Positions 29,235 through 39,518 are shown, counted from the first letter of the stretch. The stretch: 64,000 bases of DNA from Cryobacterium melibiosiphilum (GCF_003602235.1 NZ_QZVS01000094.1:62001-126000); one strand, 5' to 3'. Notes: generated by a model from the letters alone, not told the origin. A program made the numbers and translations.

Positions 29235-29717
29235 ATGCTGTTTGAGGTTGGCGAAACTGTCGTATATCCCCATCACGGAGCTGCGACCATCACCGAGGTG
29301 AAAACCCGCATCATCAAGGGTGAAGAAAAGTTGTACCTGAAGCTCAACGTCACTCAGGGCGACCTCACCATTGAAGTGCCGGCCGAAAACGTCGACCTCG
29401 TCGGAGTGCGTGACGTCATCGGTCAGGAGGGCCTCGACAAGGTCTTCGAAGTGCTGCGGGCCCCGTTCACCGAAGAGCCCACGAACTGGTCCCGCCGGTA
29501 CAAGGCGAACCTCGAGAAGCTTGCCTCCGGCGATGTGATCAAGGTGTCCGAGGTCGTGCGCGACCTGTGGCGCCGCGATCAGGACCGCGGGCTGTCCGCC
29601 GGTGAGAAGCGAATGTTGGCCAAGGCCCGCCAGATTCTGATCAGTGAGCTGGCCCTCGCCGAAAAGACCGATGAAGACAAGGCCTCCACCGTTCTCGACG
29701 AGGTTCTCGCGTCCTGA
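29235..29717 (+). CDS. carD: RNA polymerase-binding transcription factor CarD
   Basis: 160 residues. The N-terminal RNA polymerase-interacting domain ([20 protein letters not shown], ~1-55) binds the beta subunit. The C-terminal helical domain carries the conserved Trp of [20 protein letters not shown] that wedges at the upstream edge of the open complex. It stabilises open promoter complexes genome-wide and is essential in mycobacteria. Followed by its own terminator. Confidence 0.96.
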   Translation: MLFEVGETVVYPHHGAATITEVKTRIIKGEEKLYLKLNVTQGDLTIEVPAENVDLVGVRDVIGQEGLDKVFEVLRAPFTEEPTNWSRRYKANLEKLASGDVIKVSEVVRDLWRRDQDRGLSAGEKRMLAKARQILISELALAEKTDEDKASTVLDEVLAS

Positions 29718-29735
29718 CCGTTCCCGTTTTCGCTG

Positions 29736-29763
29736 AAGGCGGCGCCGGAAGGTGCCGCCTTTT
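29736..29763 (+). terminator. Terminator of carD
   Basis: AAGGCGGCGCC and GGTGCCGCCTT form an 11-bp stem with a GGAA loop followed by TTTT. Confidence 0.85.
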
Positions 29764-29822
29764 GCATGCCTGCCCCTCAGCTCGACAACTGCCCCGCCAC
29801 CCCGACCAGATAGCGCCCCGCC

Positions 29823-31136
29823 ATGACTGATTCCCCCGCCCCGCTCGTCGCGGTCATCGTGGTCGCCGCCGGCAGCGGAACCCGGCTCGCCGCAGGCCAG
29901 CCGAAGGCGTTCGTGCCGCTGCAGGGCCAGCCCATGCTCGCGCATGCGCTTCGAGGGGTCACCGGCATGCGGGAACCCGCGCAGATCATCCTCGTCGTGC
30001 CCGCCGACCGCGTGGTGGAAGCGCGACAGATCGCCGCCGGAGTGAACATCCGCGCAGAAGCGGATCCCTCCGTCTCCGCGCCGGTCTCCGCATTGGACCT
30101 CGAGGTCGTCGTGGGGGGCAGCAGCCGCCAGGAATCCGTGCAGCGGGGCCTGGCCCGGCTTCACCCGAGCGTCGAAATCGTGCTCGTGCACGACGCCGCC
30201 CGGGCGCTCACGCCCTCGGCACTGGCCGACGCCGTCGTCGACGCCGTGCGCGCCACCGGCCACGGAGTGATCCCGGGCCTGGCCGTGAGCGACACGATCA
30301 AGCGTGTCGCCGAAACCGCCGCCGACGCGTCACAGTTGGGCACCGTGCTCGGCACCGTCGACCGCTCCGAGCTGGCCGCCGTGCAGACCCCACAGGGATT
30401 TCCCCGCCACGTACTCATCGCCGCCGTTGCCGCGGCGTCGCCCGAGATGACCGACGACGCGGCCATCGTCGCCGCCGCCGGCCATCCGGTACGCGTGATC
30501 GCGGGGCATCCGCTCGCCTTCAAAATCACGACCCGCGCCGACCTCGACCGGGCCGAGCACCTGCTGGCCGCCGCGCGCACCCCGCGATCCAGCCCGGTGT
30601 TCGACGCCACCCCGCGCATCGGCACCGGCCTCGACGTGCACGCCTTCGACGACGCCTCCCCGCTCTGGCTGGCCGGCCTGCACTGGCCGGGGGAGCAGGG
30701 CCTCTCCGGCCACAGCGACGGCGACGCGGCCGTGCACGCGATCTGCGACGCCCTGCTGTCGGCGGCCGGCCTCGGCGACATCGGCACCATCTTCGGCACC
30801 GACGACCCGCGCCTCGTCGACGCGCACGGCGACGTCTTCCTGCGCGAGACCCTCGCCCTCGTGCACGCGGCCGGTTTTCGGGTGGGCAACGTCTCGGTGC
30901 AGATCATCGGCAACCGGCCCAAGCTCAGCCCGCGCCGTGCCGAAGCGCAAAGCCTGCTCAGCGGCATCCTCGACGCCCCGGTGAACGTGTCGGCGACGAC
31001 GACGGATGCGCTCGGGTTCACCGGCCGCGGCGAGGGCGTGGCGGCCCTCGCGAGCGCAGTTCTCGTGCCGCGAGATGTCGCGCTCCCCGCAGGCTCAGGG
31101 CCGGGCCGGGCCAACGACCTAAACTTGGGCCTGTGA
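29823..31136 (+). CDS. ispDF: Bifunctional MEP-pathway enzyme IspD/IspF
   Basis: 437 residues. The N-terminal IspD half (~1-235) has [20 protein letters not shown] and [12 protein letters not shown]; it couples MEP with CTP. The C-terminal IspF half (~258-415) begins [13 protein letters not shown], with metal ligands in DVH and [19 protein letters not shown], and ends with [17 protein letters not shown]; it forms the cyclic diphosphate. The fusion is common in actinobacteria and supplies isoprenoids through the non-mevalonate pathway. It overlaps cysS by four bases. Confidence 0.95.
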   Translation: MTDSPAPLVAVIVVAAGSGTRLAAGQPKAFVPLQGQPMLAHALRGVTGMREPAQIILVVPADRVVEARQIAAGVNIRAEADPSVSAPVSALDLEVVVGGSSRQESVQRGLARLHPSVEIVLVHDAARALTPSALADAVVDAVRATGHGVIPGLAVSDTIKRVAETAADASQLGTVLGTVDRSELAAVQTPQGFPRHVLIAAVAAASPEMTDDAAIVAAAGHPVRVIAGHPLAFKITTRADLDRAEHLLAAARTPRSSPVFDATPRIGTGLDVHAFDDASPLWLAGLHWPGEQGLSGHSDGDAAVHAICDALLSAAGLGDIGTIFGTDDPRLVDAHGDVFLRETLALVHAAGFRVGNVSVQIIGNRPKLSPRRAEAQSLLSGILDAPVNVSATTTDALGFTGRGEGVAALASAVLVPRDVALPAGSGPGRANDLNLGL

Positions 31137-32566
31137 CTATGCGACTCTACGATTCGAAGGCCCAGGCGCTTCGCGACTTCACCCCCCTCATCCCGGGCAA
31201 GGTCGGTATCTACGTCTGCGGTCCCACCGTGCAGTCGAGCCCGCACATCGGCCATCTGCGCAGCGCCCTGGTCTACGACCAGCTGCGGCGCTGGCTGAAC
31301 TACCGCGGCAACGACGTCACCTTCGTGCGCAACGTCACCGACATCGACGACAAGATCCTCGCCAACGCGGCCGGCGGCGCGGCGGCCTCGGGGTCGACCG
31401 AAGAGTGGTGGGCCCTCGCCTACCGGTTTGAGCTCGAGTTCACGGCGGGCTACGACCGCCTCGGCATCCTGCCGCCCACCTACGAGCCGCGCGCCACCGC
31501 GAGCGTGCAGCAGATGCAGGACATCATCGCCCGACTCATCGATCGCGGCCACGCCTACCCGGCCGGCGACGGGTCGAGCGACGTCTATTTCGACACCCGC
31601 AGCTGGCCCGCCTACGGCGAGCTGACCCGGCAGGGCCTGGACAACATGGAACAGGCGACGGATGCCGACCCGCGCGGCAAACGCGACCCCCACGACTTCG
31701 CCCTCTGGAAGGGGCACAAACCGAGTGAGCCGTTGTCGGCCGCCTGGGAATCCCCGTGGGGTGCCGGGCGCCCCGGCTGGCACATCGAGTGCTCCGCCAT
31801 GTCGGCACGGTACCTGGGCGCCGAGTTCGACATCCACGGCGGCGGCCTGGACCTGCGCTTTCCGCACCACGAGAACGAGCTGGCCCAGTCCACGGCGGCC
31901 GGCGACGGCTTCGCCCGATACTGGGTTCACAATGGCCTCGTCAATGTCAACGGCCAGAAGATGAGCAAGTCCCTCGGCAACTCGGTCTTCGCGGCTGAAC
32001 TGCTCGAGAAGGCCCGTGCCATCGTCGTGCGCTATTACCTCGGCGCCGCCCACTACCGCTCGACCATCGATTACCACGACGGCTCGCTCATCGAAGCCGA
32101 AGCCGCGCTCGAGCGCATCGAGAGCTTTCTCGACCGCGCCGACCGGCGCCTCGCCGACACCCGGTTCGCCGGGTCAGGAGTGGAACGCGTGCCCGACGAC
32201 TTCGCCGAGGCGATGGACGACGACCTCGCCGTGCCGCAGGCCCTCGGGGTGCTGCACGACACCGTGCGCGCCGGCAACGCCGCGCTCGACGCCGAGGACT
32301 GGCGGGAGGCGGCATCCGCTCGCGGAGCCGTGCTCGCGATGAGCGAAGTGCTCGGCATCAACCCGCTCGCGCCGGGCTGGGCGGTCTCGACCGACCAGCC
32401 CGCCATGGTGGCCCTCACCGCGCTCGTGGAGCGACTGCTCCTCGACCGCGACACCGCCCGACAGGGGCGCAATTTTCAGGCAGCAGACCGAATCCGGGAC
32501 GAACTCGTCGCCGCCGGAATTACTATCGAAGACACCCCCTCGGGTGCGCATTGGAGTTTTGACTAA
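31133..32566 (+). CDS. cysS: Cysteinyl-tRNA synthetase
   Basis: 477 residues from GTG in the ispDF stop (ATG two codons later is equally possible). Class I motifs: [18 protein letters not shown] near residue 38 and [11 protein letters not shown] near 280. Zinc ligands are likely the Cys of [10 protein letters not shown] and the [15 protein letters not shown] region. It charges tRNA-Cys. It lies in the conserved ispDF-cysS-rlmB group, ending one base into the rlmB start. Confidence 0.96.
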   Translation: MTMRLYDSKAQALRDFTPLIPGKVGIYVCGPTVQSSPHIGHLRSALVYDQLRRWLNYRGNDVTFVRNVTDIDDKILANAAGGAAASGSTEEWWALAYRFELEFTAGYDRLGILPPTYEPRATASVQQMQDIIARLIDRGHAYPAGDGSSDVYFDTRSWPAYGELTRQGLDNMEQATDADPRGKRDPHDFALWKGHKPSEPLSAAWESPWGAGRPGWHIECSAMSARYLGAEFDIHGGGLDLRFPHHENELAQSTAAGDGFARYWVHNGLVNVNGQKMSKSLGNSVFAAELLEKARAIVVRYYLGAAHYRSTIDYHDGSLIEAEAALERIESFLDRADRRLADTRFAGSGVERVPDDFAEAMDDDLAVPQALGVLHDTVRAGNAALDAEDWREAASARGAVLAMSEVLGINPLAPGWAVSTDQPAMVALTALVERLLLDRDTARQGRNFQAADRIRDELVAAGITIEDTPSGAHWSFD

Positions 32567-33792
32567 TGAAGAACACAGACCGCAAGGCACGCACCGGGTC
32601 CGTGCGCAAGGGAAGCCGCGGCGGCCAGGTCGGCTCCGGCGGCCAGGGACGCCAGGCACTCGAGGGCCACAAGCCCACCCCGAAGGCGGAAGACCGCCCG
32701 TACCACCCCGCCGGCAAGCGCAAGGCCGCGGCCGAGCGCTTCACCGCGGCCGGCGGCACCCGCTCGGGCGGCGGCTCCGGCGGCTCCTACGGCAACTCCG
32801 AGGGTTCCGGCGACGGTGCCTCCCGTGACGGTGGCCGCGGCGGCGCTCCGTCGCGCGGCGCTGCTCCCTCCAGGGGAGCTGCTCTGTCCAGGGGATACAA
32901 AGGCGTGAACAAGGGCGGCACCCGTGGTGCCAGCCAGGGCGCCCAGCGCGGCACCGGCAACACCGGTGGCGGCGGCACCTCCACGCGTCGCGCCAAGCAG
33001 ATCGACGAGCATGAGATCGTCACCGGCCGCAACTCGGTCGTCGAGGCGCTGCGCGCCAAGATCCCCGCAAACGCCCTGTACATCGCGGCGCGCATCGAGG
33101 TGGACGAGCGCGTCAAAGAGGTGTTGCTCATGGCGACCAGCCGCAACATCCCGATCCTCGAGGTCATGCGCCCCGAGCTCGACCGTCTCGCCGGCCGCGA
33201 CGCCGTGCACCAGGGGCTCGCGCTCAAGGTTCCGGCCTACGAGTACGCCCACCCGATGGAACTGCTCGAACTGACCATCAGCCGCGGCCACAAGCCGCTG
33301 TTCGTGGCCCTCGACGGCATCACCGACCCGCGCAACCTGGGCGCGATCATCCGCTCGACCGCCGCCTTCGGTGGCCACGGCATCATCGTGCCGCAGCGCC
33401 GTTCCGTCGGCGTGACCGCCTCAGCCTGGAAGACCTCGGCCGGCGCCGCGGCCCGCACCCCCGTCGCCATGGCCAGCAACCTCACCCAGACGCTCAAGTC
33501 GCTCAAGGAGCAGGGCGTGTTCGTGCTCGGCCTCGACGGCGGTGGCGACGTGCAGTTGCCCGAGCTCGGCCAGGGCTTCGCGGAACGCCCGATCGTGATC
33601 GTCGTCGGCAGCGAGGGCAAGGGCCTGTCCCGCCTCGTCACCGAGACCTGCGACGCGATCGTCTCGATTCCGATCAACGCCTCGACCGAGTCGCTGAACG
33701 CCGGAATCGCCGTGGGCGTCACGCTCTACGAGGTGTCCCGTCTGCGCGCGCAGATCAAGGCCGCGAAGGATGCCGCCAAGCTCGCCAAATAG
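32566..33792 (+). CDS. rlmB: 23S rRNA (guanosine-2'-O) methyltransferase RlmB/TrmH family, with long basic N-terminus
   Basis: 408 residues. The SpoU/TrmH catalytic part (~145-395) has [53 protein letters not shown] and [19 protein letters not shown], with the trefoil-knot SAM site. The family methylates a ribose 2'-O in 23S rRNA. The first ~140 residues are Gly/Arg/Ser-rich and disordered, including near-repeats of AAPSRG and [13 protein letters not shown], much longer than in E. coli RlmB. ATG overlaps the cysS stop. Confidence 0.9.
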   Translation: MKNTDRKARTGSVRKGSRGGQVGSGGQGRQALEGHKPTPKAEDRPYHPAGKRKAAAERFTAAGGTRSGGGSGGSYGNSEGSGDGASRDGGRGGAPSRGAAPSRGAALSRGYKGVNKGGTRGASQGAQRGTGNTGGGGTSTRRAKQIDEHEIVTGRNSVVEALRAKIPANALYIAARIEVDERVKEVLLMATSRNIPILEVMRPELDRLAGRDAVHQGLALKVPAYEYAHPMELLELTISRGHKPLFVALDGITDPRNLGAIIRSTAAFGGHGIIVPQRRSVGVTASAWKTSAGAAARTPVAMASNLTQTLKSLKEQGVFVLGLDGGGDVQLPELGQGFAERPIVIVVGSEGKGLSRLVTETCDAIVSIPINASTESLNAGIAVGVTLYEVSRLRAQIKAAKDAAKLAK

Positions 33793-33835
33793 CACCAGCA
33801 CCAGCACCAGCACCACCCGCACCACCCGCACTACC

Positions 33836-33866
33836 CGGTCGGTCGGGGTTTCTCCCCGGCCGACCG
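33836..33866 (+). terminator. Terminator-like hairpin after rlmB
   Basis: CGGTCGGTCGGGG (33836-33848) pairs with CCCCGGCCGACCG (33854-33866) around TTTCT; no T tail follows. A short tandem run of CACCAG/CACCCG precedes it at ~33793-33828. Confidence 0.6.
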
Positions 33867-33930
33867 TGAGCCGATCAAGCCTGTGTCCTGCGAGGGGACG
33901 CATCCGTGTACCGACGTCAGGATCCACCCC

Positions 33931-34869
33931 GTGAGAGCCCTTCGACTGTTCATCGATGTCATTCGGGGGGCCCTCATCGGCGTCGCCGAGATCATCCCGG
34001 GGGTGAGCGGCGGCACGATCGCGCTCATCGTCGGCGTCTACGGCACGCTCATCGGCTCGGCCGGGCACCTCGTGCGGGGCGTCGTGCGCGGGGTCACCGA
34101 CGGCGTCCGGGGTCGAGGTTTCGCCGCCGCGAAGCAGCACTGTGCGCAGGTGCAACTGCGCGTGCTGGTCCCCGTCGCCGTCGGCATGGTCGTGGCCGTT
34201 CTCGTCGCGGCGCGACTGCTCGCGCCGCTGATCGACGCGCATCCCGAAGAGACCCGGGCGCTGTTCGCCGGGCTCATCGTCGTGTCGCTGATCGTGCCGA
34301 TTCGGATGGTCGGCGGGCGCTGGACCGCTCGGGAGGTGCTCGCCGCCGTTGCGGCCGCCATCCTGACCTTCGGGCTCACGAGCATTCCCTCGGCCCCAAC
34401 CGCCGACCCGAACCTTCTGGTCGTGGTTCTCGCGGCGGCGGTCGCGATCTGCGCCCTCGTGCTGCCGGGGGTGTCGGGGTCGTTCCTGCTGCTCACTGTC
34501 GGGCTGTACGCGCCCACCCTCGAGGCCGTCAACGACCGTGACCTGGCCTATATCGGCGCATTCGCGCTCGGAGCCGTGCTGGGCCTCAGCCTGTTCGTGT
34601 CGGGGCTGGAGTGGCTGCTCGAGCACAAGCACCGCATCACGCTGGCGATCATGACCGGGCTGATGGTCGGCTCGCTGCGGTCGTTGTGGCCGTGGCAGGG
34701 CGAAACCGGCGCGCTGCTGCCCGCCGGTGACAATGTGGGCCTCGCCGTGGGCATGTTCGCGATCGGCATCGTGATCGTCGCCGTGCTGATCGTCGTCGAG
34801 TCGGCCCTCGTGCGGCGCCGGGTCGCCGACGGCGAGGACGTGCTCGAGCCCGCACGCCCCGCGACCTGA
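33931..34869 (+). CDS. DUF368 membrane protein (PopT-type polyprenyl-phosphate translocase)
   Basis: About 312 residues from GTG at 33931, where homology to the family begins (RALRLFIDVIRGALIGVAEI then IPGVSGGT). There are eight or nine membrane segments, with two related PGVSGG/PGVSGS motifs (the second in LVLPGVSGSFLLLTVGLY), as expected for the DUF368 internal repeat. DUF368 proteins have been shown to flip undecaprenyl phosphate back across the membrane for wall and teichoic acid synthesis. An in-frame upstream start at 33883 would add 16 residues lacking family similarity. Confidence 0.82.
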   Translation: MRALRLFIDVIRGALIGVAEIIPGVSGGTIALIVGVYGTLIGSAGHLVRGVVRGVTDGVRGRGFAAAKQHCAQVQLRVLVPVAVGMVVAVLVAARLLAPLIDAHPEETRALFAGLIVVSLIVPIRMVGGRWTAREVLAAVAAAILTFGLTSIPSAPTADPNLLVVVLAAAVAICALVLPGVSGSFLLLTVGLYAPTLEAVNDRDLAYIGAFALGAVLGLSLFVSGLEWLLEHKHRITLAIMTGLMVGSLRSLWPWQGETGALLPAGDNVGLAVGMFAIGIVIVAVLIVVESALVRRRVADGEDVLEPARPAT

Positions 34870-34907
34870 CCCACCCAGATGCGGCCCGTCGGGCGTGTCA
34901 CTGCTTC

Positions 34908-35053
34908 GCGGCACTCGTCGTGTCGGCCGGCACTCGTTGGAACGAGTGCCGCGAGAGCCAACGAGTGCCGCGACAGTGCTCGGTCGCCCGAACGAGTGCC
35001 GCGACAGTGCTCGGTCGCCCGAACGAGTGCCGCGTGGCCAAACGAGTGCCGCG
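34908..35053. repeat. Array of AACGAGTGCCGCG repeats
   Basis: Five direct copies of AACGAGTGCCGCG start at 34941, 34960, 34991, 35022 and 35041, with spacings 19, 31, 31 and 19. Two perfect 31-base units (34960-34990, 34991-35021) are included. Inverted copies (CGCGGCACTCGT at 34908, CGGCACTCGTT at 34929-34939) sit on the left, so 34929-34952 is a palindrome. It fills the gap 34870-35071 between convergent genes. Confidence 0.9.
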
Positions 35054-35071
35054 ACGAGGGAGAAGCTCCGG

Positions 35072-36364
35072 TTAGACCTTGAGCTTCCAGTCCTCGTCGG
35101 GGGTCGCGCCGCCGATGACGCTGATCGGCATGGTGATGGAGCCGGTTGGCGGGTCGATCACGGTGGCCTCGTCGCGGCGGTGACGCAACACGTCCTGCAC
35201 GTACGAGGTCACGGCCTCGGCGAGCGGGATGTCGCGCGACTGGTTCTGCGCCATGAACCATCGGTGGTCGAGCAGCTGGTGGAAGACTTCGGCACGCTCC
35301 AGCTTTCCGCGCAGGTCGACGGGGATCGCGCGCACGACCGGTTCGAAGACGCGCACGAGCCACTCATGGGCGACCATTTCCTCATCGCTGTCGGGCTCCC
35401 CGTAGGCGGCCCGATAGGAGTCGAGGTCGTTGAGCAGCCGGCGGGCCTGGTTTTCCTCGGCGTCGAGGCCGGTGAGGCGCAGCAGACGGCGCTGGTGGTG
35501 ACCGGAGTCGACGACCTTCGGCTGGATGCGCACCTTGGTGCCGGCGTCATCCGTTTTGATGGAAAGCTCCTCGATGTCGAAGCCCAGGTGATTGAGGCGC
35601 TCCACGCGTTCCGCGATGCGCCAGCGTTCGGAACTGGCGAACGATTCAGAACTCGTGAGCTCCTTCCAAAGCAGCCGATAGGCGGCGACTATGCCGTTGC
35701 TCACCCGGATGGGGTCCAGCTCGTCTGCGACCCGGCCGCCGGCCTCGAGGTCCATCAGTTCCCCGGCAATGTTGACCCGGGCGATCTCGAGGTCGTTCTC
35801 GCGTTGGCCGTTACTGAGGCCGCCGCTATACAGCTGGCCGGTCTCGGCGTCGACGAGGTAGGCCGCGAAGGCACCCGCGTCGCGGCGAAACAGTGTGTTC
35901 GACAGCGACACGTCGCCCCAGAAGAAGCCGATCATGTGCACGCGCACAAGAAGCACCGCGAGGGCGTCCACGAGGCGGGTGGCGGTGTCGGGCCGCAGGG
36001 TGTGGGAGTAGAGAGCCCGATACGGCAGGGAGAATTTCAGGTGCCGGGTGACCAGCACCGAGTTGAGCGGGTCGAGGTCTTCGTCGCTGCGATTGGTGAT
36101 GAACGCGACCGGCTCGACGCAGGGGATCTCGAGGTTCTGCAGCCGACGGAGCATGTCGTACTCGCGCTTGGCCATCTCGGCCGTGGTCTCCTTGATCGCC
36201 ACGACGTGGCCGCTCAGGTGCGCGAAGCGCACGAGGTGGCGGGAGATACCCTTCGGGAGCGACGCGATCGACTCGTTCGGCCAGGCGTCCAGCGGAAGGT
36301 GCCACGGCAGGTCGAGAAGGGCCGAATCGGCCAGTGCTGAGGTGATGCTGAGGGAACCGCTCAT
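35072..36364 (-). CDS. DUF4032 protein with kinase-like N-terminal domain
   Basis: 430 residues. The N-terminal ~230 residues look like an aminoglycoside/lipopolysaccharide kinase fold: VVAIKETTAEMAKREYDMLR (ATP-site Lys and helix C Glu), VRVHMIGFFWGDVSLSNTLF (catalytic-loop-like HxxGxxWGDxxxxN) and YLVDAETGQLY in the DFG position. The C-terminal ~170 residues match the DUF4032 type (YRAAYGEPDSDEEMVAHEWL, HQLLDHRWFMAQNQSRDIPL). Substrate unknown. Adjacent to an MsiK/UgpC-like ATPase on the same strand, but with a 114-base gap. Confidence 0.75.
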   Translation of the reverse strand: MSGSLSITSALADSALLDLPWHLPLDAWPNESIASLPKGISRHLVRFAHLSGHVVAIKETTAEMAKREYDMLRRLQNLEIPCVEPVAFITNRSDEDLDPLNSVLVTRHLKFSLPYRALYSHTLRPDTATRLVDALAVLLVRVHMIGFFWGDVSLSNTLFRRDAGAFAAYLVDAETGQLYSGGLSNGQRENDLEIARVNIAGELMDLEAGGRVADELDPIRVSNGIVAAYRLLWKELTSSESFASSERWRIAERVERLNHLGFDIEELSIKTDDAGTKVRIQPKVVDSGHHQRRLLRLTGLDAEENQARRLLNDLDSYRAAYGEPDSDEEMVAHEWLVRVFEPVVRAIPVDLRGKLERAEVFHQLLDHRWFMAQNQSRDIPLAEAVTSYVQDVLRHRRDEATVIDPPTGSITMPISVIGGATPDEDWKLKV

Positions 36365-36478
36365 GAAGAGAGCCTAACTGCTTGCCACAATGTGCTTGGG
36401 GTGTGCCGGCGCGAGGCCAAGGCGGGTGCACCAACGGCCGGATGAAGCGCTGCTTCATCCGGCCGTTCGTGTGCGGGC

Positions 36479-37576
36479 CTAGTCGGTGACGGCGCCGCCG
36501 AGGCGCAGGCCGCTCTCGGCGTCGAACACGTGCAGGTGGTTCGGCGTGGCCGTGAGGTACACGGTCTCCCCGGCGTTCGGGTGCGAGCGGCCGTCGACGC
36601 GGGCGACGATGTCGGTGCGCTTGCCCTCGATCGTGGAGTGGCCGTAGAGATAGCCGTCGGCGCCGAGCTCTTCGACGAGGTCGACCTCGATCTGCAGGCC
36701 TTCACCGGCCGTGGTCGACATCTGGATGTCTTCCGGGCGGATGCCCACGGTCACCTTCTTGCCGGTGGAGCTGGCGAGGGTGTCGCGCTGCACGGGAACC
36801 GTGGCGGTGCCGAACTTGATGCCGGATTCGACGGTGTCCGCGAGGAACAGGTTCATGGCCGGGCTGCCGATGAAGCCGGCGACGAAGACGTTCTGCGGCT
36901 TCGCGTACAGGTCGCGGGGGGAGCCGACCTGCTGCAGGATGCCGTCCTTCAGAACGGCGATGCGGTCACCCATGGTGAGGGCTTCGGTCTGGTCGTGGGT
37001 CACGTAGACGGTCGTGACGCCGAGGCGGCGCTGCAGGCTGGCGATCTGGGTGCGGGTCTGCACGCGCAGCTTGGCGTCGAGGTTCGACAGCGGCTCGTCC
37101 ATCAGGAACACCTGGGGCTGGCGCACGATGGCGCGGCCCATGGCGACGCGCTGACGTTGGCCACCCGAGAGCGCCTTCGGCTTGCGGCTGAGGTAGGGCT
37201 CGAGGTCGAGCAGCTTGGCCGCTTCAAGCACGCGGGCGGCGCGTTCGTCCTTGTTGATGCCGGCGATCTTGAGCGCGAAGCCCATATTCTCGGCGACGGT
37301 CATGTGCGGGTACAAGGCGTAGTTCTGAAAGACCATGGCGATGTCGCGGTCTTTCGGCGGGACATCCGTCACGTTGCGTGCGCCGATGAAAATGTTGCCG
37401 TCGTTGACCTCTTCGAGGCCCGCGAGCATGCGCAGTGAGGTGGACTTTCCGCAGCCGGACGGGCCGACCAGAACGAGGAATTCGCCATCGGCGACCTCGA
37501 GGTCGAGCTGGTCAACAGCCGGACGGGTGGAACCCGGGTAGAGCCTGGATGCCTTGTCAAAGGTCACTGAAGCCAT
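36479..37576 (-). CDS. ABC transporter ATP-binding protein, sugar-import type (MsiK/UgpC-like)
   Basis: 365 residues from ATG at 37576, fixed by GGAGA nine bases upstream. Walker [21 protein letters not shown], signature [19 protein letters not shown], Walker [17 protein letters not shown] and H-loop [14 protein letters not shown] are present. The C-terminal TOBE/MOP regulatory domain has [15 protein letters not shown]. Such shared ATPases energise several carbohydrate importers whose permeases are encoded elsewhere, which fits the absence of permease genes here. A candidate -10 (CATAAT, minus strand 37673-37668) lies in the 266-base divergent gap 37577-37842. Confidence 0.9.
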   Translation of the reverse strand: MASVTFDKASRLYPGSTRPAVDQLDLEVADGEFLVLVGPSGCGKSTSLRMLAGLEEVNDGNIFIGARNVTDVPPKDRDIAMVFQNYALYPHMTVAENMGFALKIAGINKDERAARVLEAAKLLDLEPYLSRKPKALSGGQRQRVAMGRAIVRQPQVFLMDEPLSNLDAKLRVQTRTQIASLQRRLGVTTVYVTHDQTEALTMGDRIAVLKDGILQQVGSPRDLYAKPQNVFVAGFIGSPAMNLFLADTVESGIKFGTATVPVQRDTLASSTGKKVTVGIRPEDIQMSTTAGEGLQIEVDLVEELGADGYLYGHSTIEGKRTDIVARVDGRSHPNAGETVYLTATPNHLHVFDAESGLRLGGAVTD

Positions 37577-37842
37577 GATTATTTCTCCTTCACCGGCAGG
37601 AACGTGCCGGACGATCCGTTGTGAATAGGATGTGTGCGCGCCTAACAGAGTCAGCCGCGCCTCTCGTATTATGTCACAACAGCGGATGCCTGACGCGGGA
37701 TCGTGGATGTTCGCCCCCAGTCGGAGGGCCAGTGAGGGGGCGGTCACAGCCTCCGTTTGGCCGATTCCCAGTCTGTCGATCTAGTATCTGGAGAGCACCA
37801 GCATAAACACGGCGGTGACAGACATTTCGGAGCGAACATTCC

Positions 37843-38763
37843 ATGACACCTGGCGGACTCAGTGACAGTCGTCCTTCCAAGAACGAGCGACGCGAAGTAG
37901 CCCGTGAAAAAGCAAAGCAGTTGCGTATTGACCAGAAGAAGAAGGACCGACGCAACCGGGTCTTGCTGCAGGGCGGCATCGGCGTCGTCGCCATCGCGAT
38001 CGTCGTCATCGTCGCCGTCGTCATCATGGGCTCCATCCGGCCCGCCGGCCCCGGACCGGCCAACATGGCCAGCGACGGCATCCTGATCGGTGAGGGCATG
38101 ACCGCCGTGGAGACCGCGGCGCTGCAGCCCGAGGACGATGCTCAGGCCTCCGAACCCGATGCCACCGGCACCGTGGCCAATATTCGGGTCTATGTCGACT
38201 ATCTCTGCCCGTTCTGCGGGCTCTTCGAGGTCACCAACGGCGAGCAGATCCAGGGCTGGGTCGAATCGGGCGCCGCGACCGTGGAGATTCACCCGATCGC
38301 GATCCTGACCAGCAAATCGGCTGGCAGCCAGTATTCCCTCCGGGCAGCGAATGCTGCCGCCTGCGTGGCGAACTACGCCCCGAACGACTTCTTCGCCTTC
38401 AACACCGCCCTGTTCGTCGACCAGCCCGAAGAGAACACGGCCGGTCGCAGCGACGACGAGCTGAAAGACGTCGTGGCGACATCCGGTGTCTCGACCAACG
38501 TAAGCGACATCGACACCTGCATCGACGACACCACGTACAAAACCTGGGTGCAGGAAGCGACCGAGCGGGCACTCGAAGGCCCCATCGCCAACTCCGAACT
38601 CGAGAAGATCACCGGCACGCCGACCGTGCTCGTAGACGGCAAGCAGTACGTGGGAGCCCTCGACGACCCGAACGAATTCAGCGCGTTCGTGCTGCAGGCC
38701 GTCGGCGAGAGCTACTCCACCTCGACGCCGACTCCGACCCCGGAGGCCGTTCCGGCCGGTTAG
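37843..38763 (+). CDS. Membrane-anchored DsbA/thioredoxin-like oxidoreductase
   Basis: 306 residues. A highly basic cytoplasmic N-terminus (RREVAREKAKQLRIDQKKKD) precedes one membrane segment (IGVVAIAIVVIVAVVIMG). The extracytoplasmic DsbA-like domain has the active site VYVDYLCPFCGLFEVTNGEQ (CPFC) and the cis-proline loop KITGTPTVLVDGKQYVGALD. Two further cysteines (AAACVANY, DIDTCIDD) could form a structural disulfide. It probably introduces or isomerises disulfides in exported proteins, possibly including the cysteine-paired surface proteins at 4.9-6.6 kb (speculation). Confidence 0.88.
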   Translation: MTPGGLSDSRPSKNERREVAREKAKQLRIDQKKKDRRNRVLLQGGIGVVAIAIVVIVAVVIMGSIRPAGPGPANMASDGILIGEGMTAVETAALQPEDDAQASEPDATGTVANIRVYVDYLCPFCGLFEVTNGEQIQGWVESGAATVEIHPIAILTSKSAGSQYSLRAANAAACVANYAPNDFFAFNTALFVDQPEENTAGRSDDELKDVVATSGVSTNVSDIDTCIDDTTYKTWVQEATERALEGPIANSELEKITGTPTVLVDGKQYVGALDDPNEFSAFVLQAVGESYSTSTPTPTPEAVPAG

Positions 38764-38790
38764 GATGGATGCTTGAGGCTTACGCCTCAT

Positions 38791-38866
38791 GCCGGCCTGG
38801 CGCAATTGGTAGCGCACCACTCTTGTAAAGTGGGGGTTACGGGTTCAAGTCCCGTGGCCGGCCCCA
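38791..38866 (+). tRNA. tRNA-Thr (anticodon UGU)
   Basis: Acceptor GCCGGCC pairs with GGCCGGC. D-arm GGCGCAATTGGTAGCGC, anticodon stem CCACT/AGTGG enclosing CTTGTAA (anticodon TGT), and T-arm ACGGG-TTCAAGT-CCCGT. The encoded 3' end reads CCCA, so CCA appears to be genomic. Confidence 0.95.
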
Positions 38867-38867
38867 A

Positions 38868-38902
38868 AACCCCCTACTCCCGATCGGGATGCAGGGGGTT
38901 TT
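38868..38902 (+). terminator. Terminator after tRNA-Thr
   Basis: AACCCCCT pairs with AGGGGGTT enclosing a second small palindrome CCCGATCGGG, and TTTT follows. Confidence 0.85.
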
Positions 38903-38966
38903 CGCGTTGCCGGAGCCGTGGTTCTCAGCTGAGTGTGCTCAGCTGAGTGTGTTCAGTCGCGCGTAT

Positions 38967-39518
38967 TCAGTCGAGTGCGCTGAGGTGGTCGTTCGGATCG
39001 ATGGGCAGCCGCACGCCGGGCTTGCAGCCCGGGGGAATGCCACCCACGTAGAGCCAGCCGAGCAGCTCCTCGCTGTTCCTGAGGCCGTGCAGCTCGCGCA
39101 CCGGCCGGGAACGGGTGTGACTGCCGGTGCGCCACATGACGCCCCACCCGGCATCCGTGAGCAACAGGCTCAACAGGTGGCCGACGCCCGCTGCGGCCGC
39201 GTCCTGCTCCCAGACTTCGACCTTGTCGCTCGGCACGCGCCGTGCGACGATCGCGAGCAGCAGGGGCGCGCGCAGAGGTTTTCCCGCGAGCTTGGCGGCA
39301 TCCGGCCCGCCGAGGCCACTCGCCTCGACGAACGCGGCGCCCAGGAGGTCCCGGGTGTTGCCGCGCAACTCGATCACGCGCCACGGCCGCAGGGCGCCGT
39401 GGTCGGCGACCCGCGCCGCGGCGCCCACCAGCGGCATCAGTTCGGCGCGGGTGGGGGCATCCGTCGTCACCTTGGAGTGCGACCGGCGCCCCTGCACCGC
39501 GTCGAACGTTGCCGTCAC
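38967..39518 (-). CDS. Nitroreductase family protein
   Basis: 183 residues. The FMN-binding Arg/Ser start VQGRRSHSKVTTDAPTRAEL, then AARVADHGALRPWRVIELRG and the core LLSLLLTDAGWGVMWRTG and ELLGWLYVGGIP, match short YdjA-type nitroreductases. It reduces nitro or quinone compounds with NAD(P)H in the family; the natural substrate is unknown. ATG overlaps the msrB stop by four bases, so the two are co-translated, suggesting a shared redox-stress role. Confidence 0.82.
   Translation of the reverse strand: MTATFDAVQGRRSHSKVTTDAPTRAELMPLVGAAARVADHGALRPWRVIELRGNTRDLLGAAFVEASGLGGPDAAKLAGKPLRAPLLLAIVARRVPSDKVEVWEQDAAAAGVGHLLSLLLTDAGWGVMWRTGSHTRSRPVRELHGLRNSEELLGWLYVGGIPPGCKPGVRLPIDPNDHLSALD

Noticed and set aside
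33793-33828. CACCAG/CACCCG tandem run as a functional microsatellite
   Set aside because: Only a few degenerate units; nothing suggests a role beyond simple sequence drift.
34941-35053. CRISPR-like array
   Set aside because: Repeats are only 13 bases, spacers are 6 or 18 bases, two units are identical including the spacer, and no cas genes are near.
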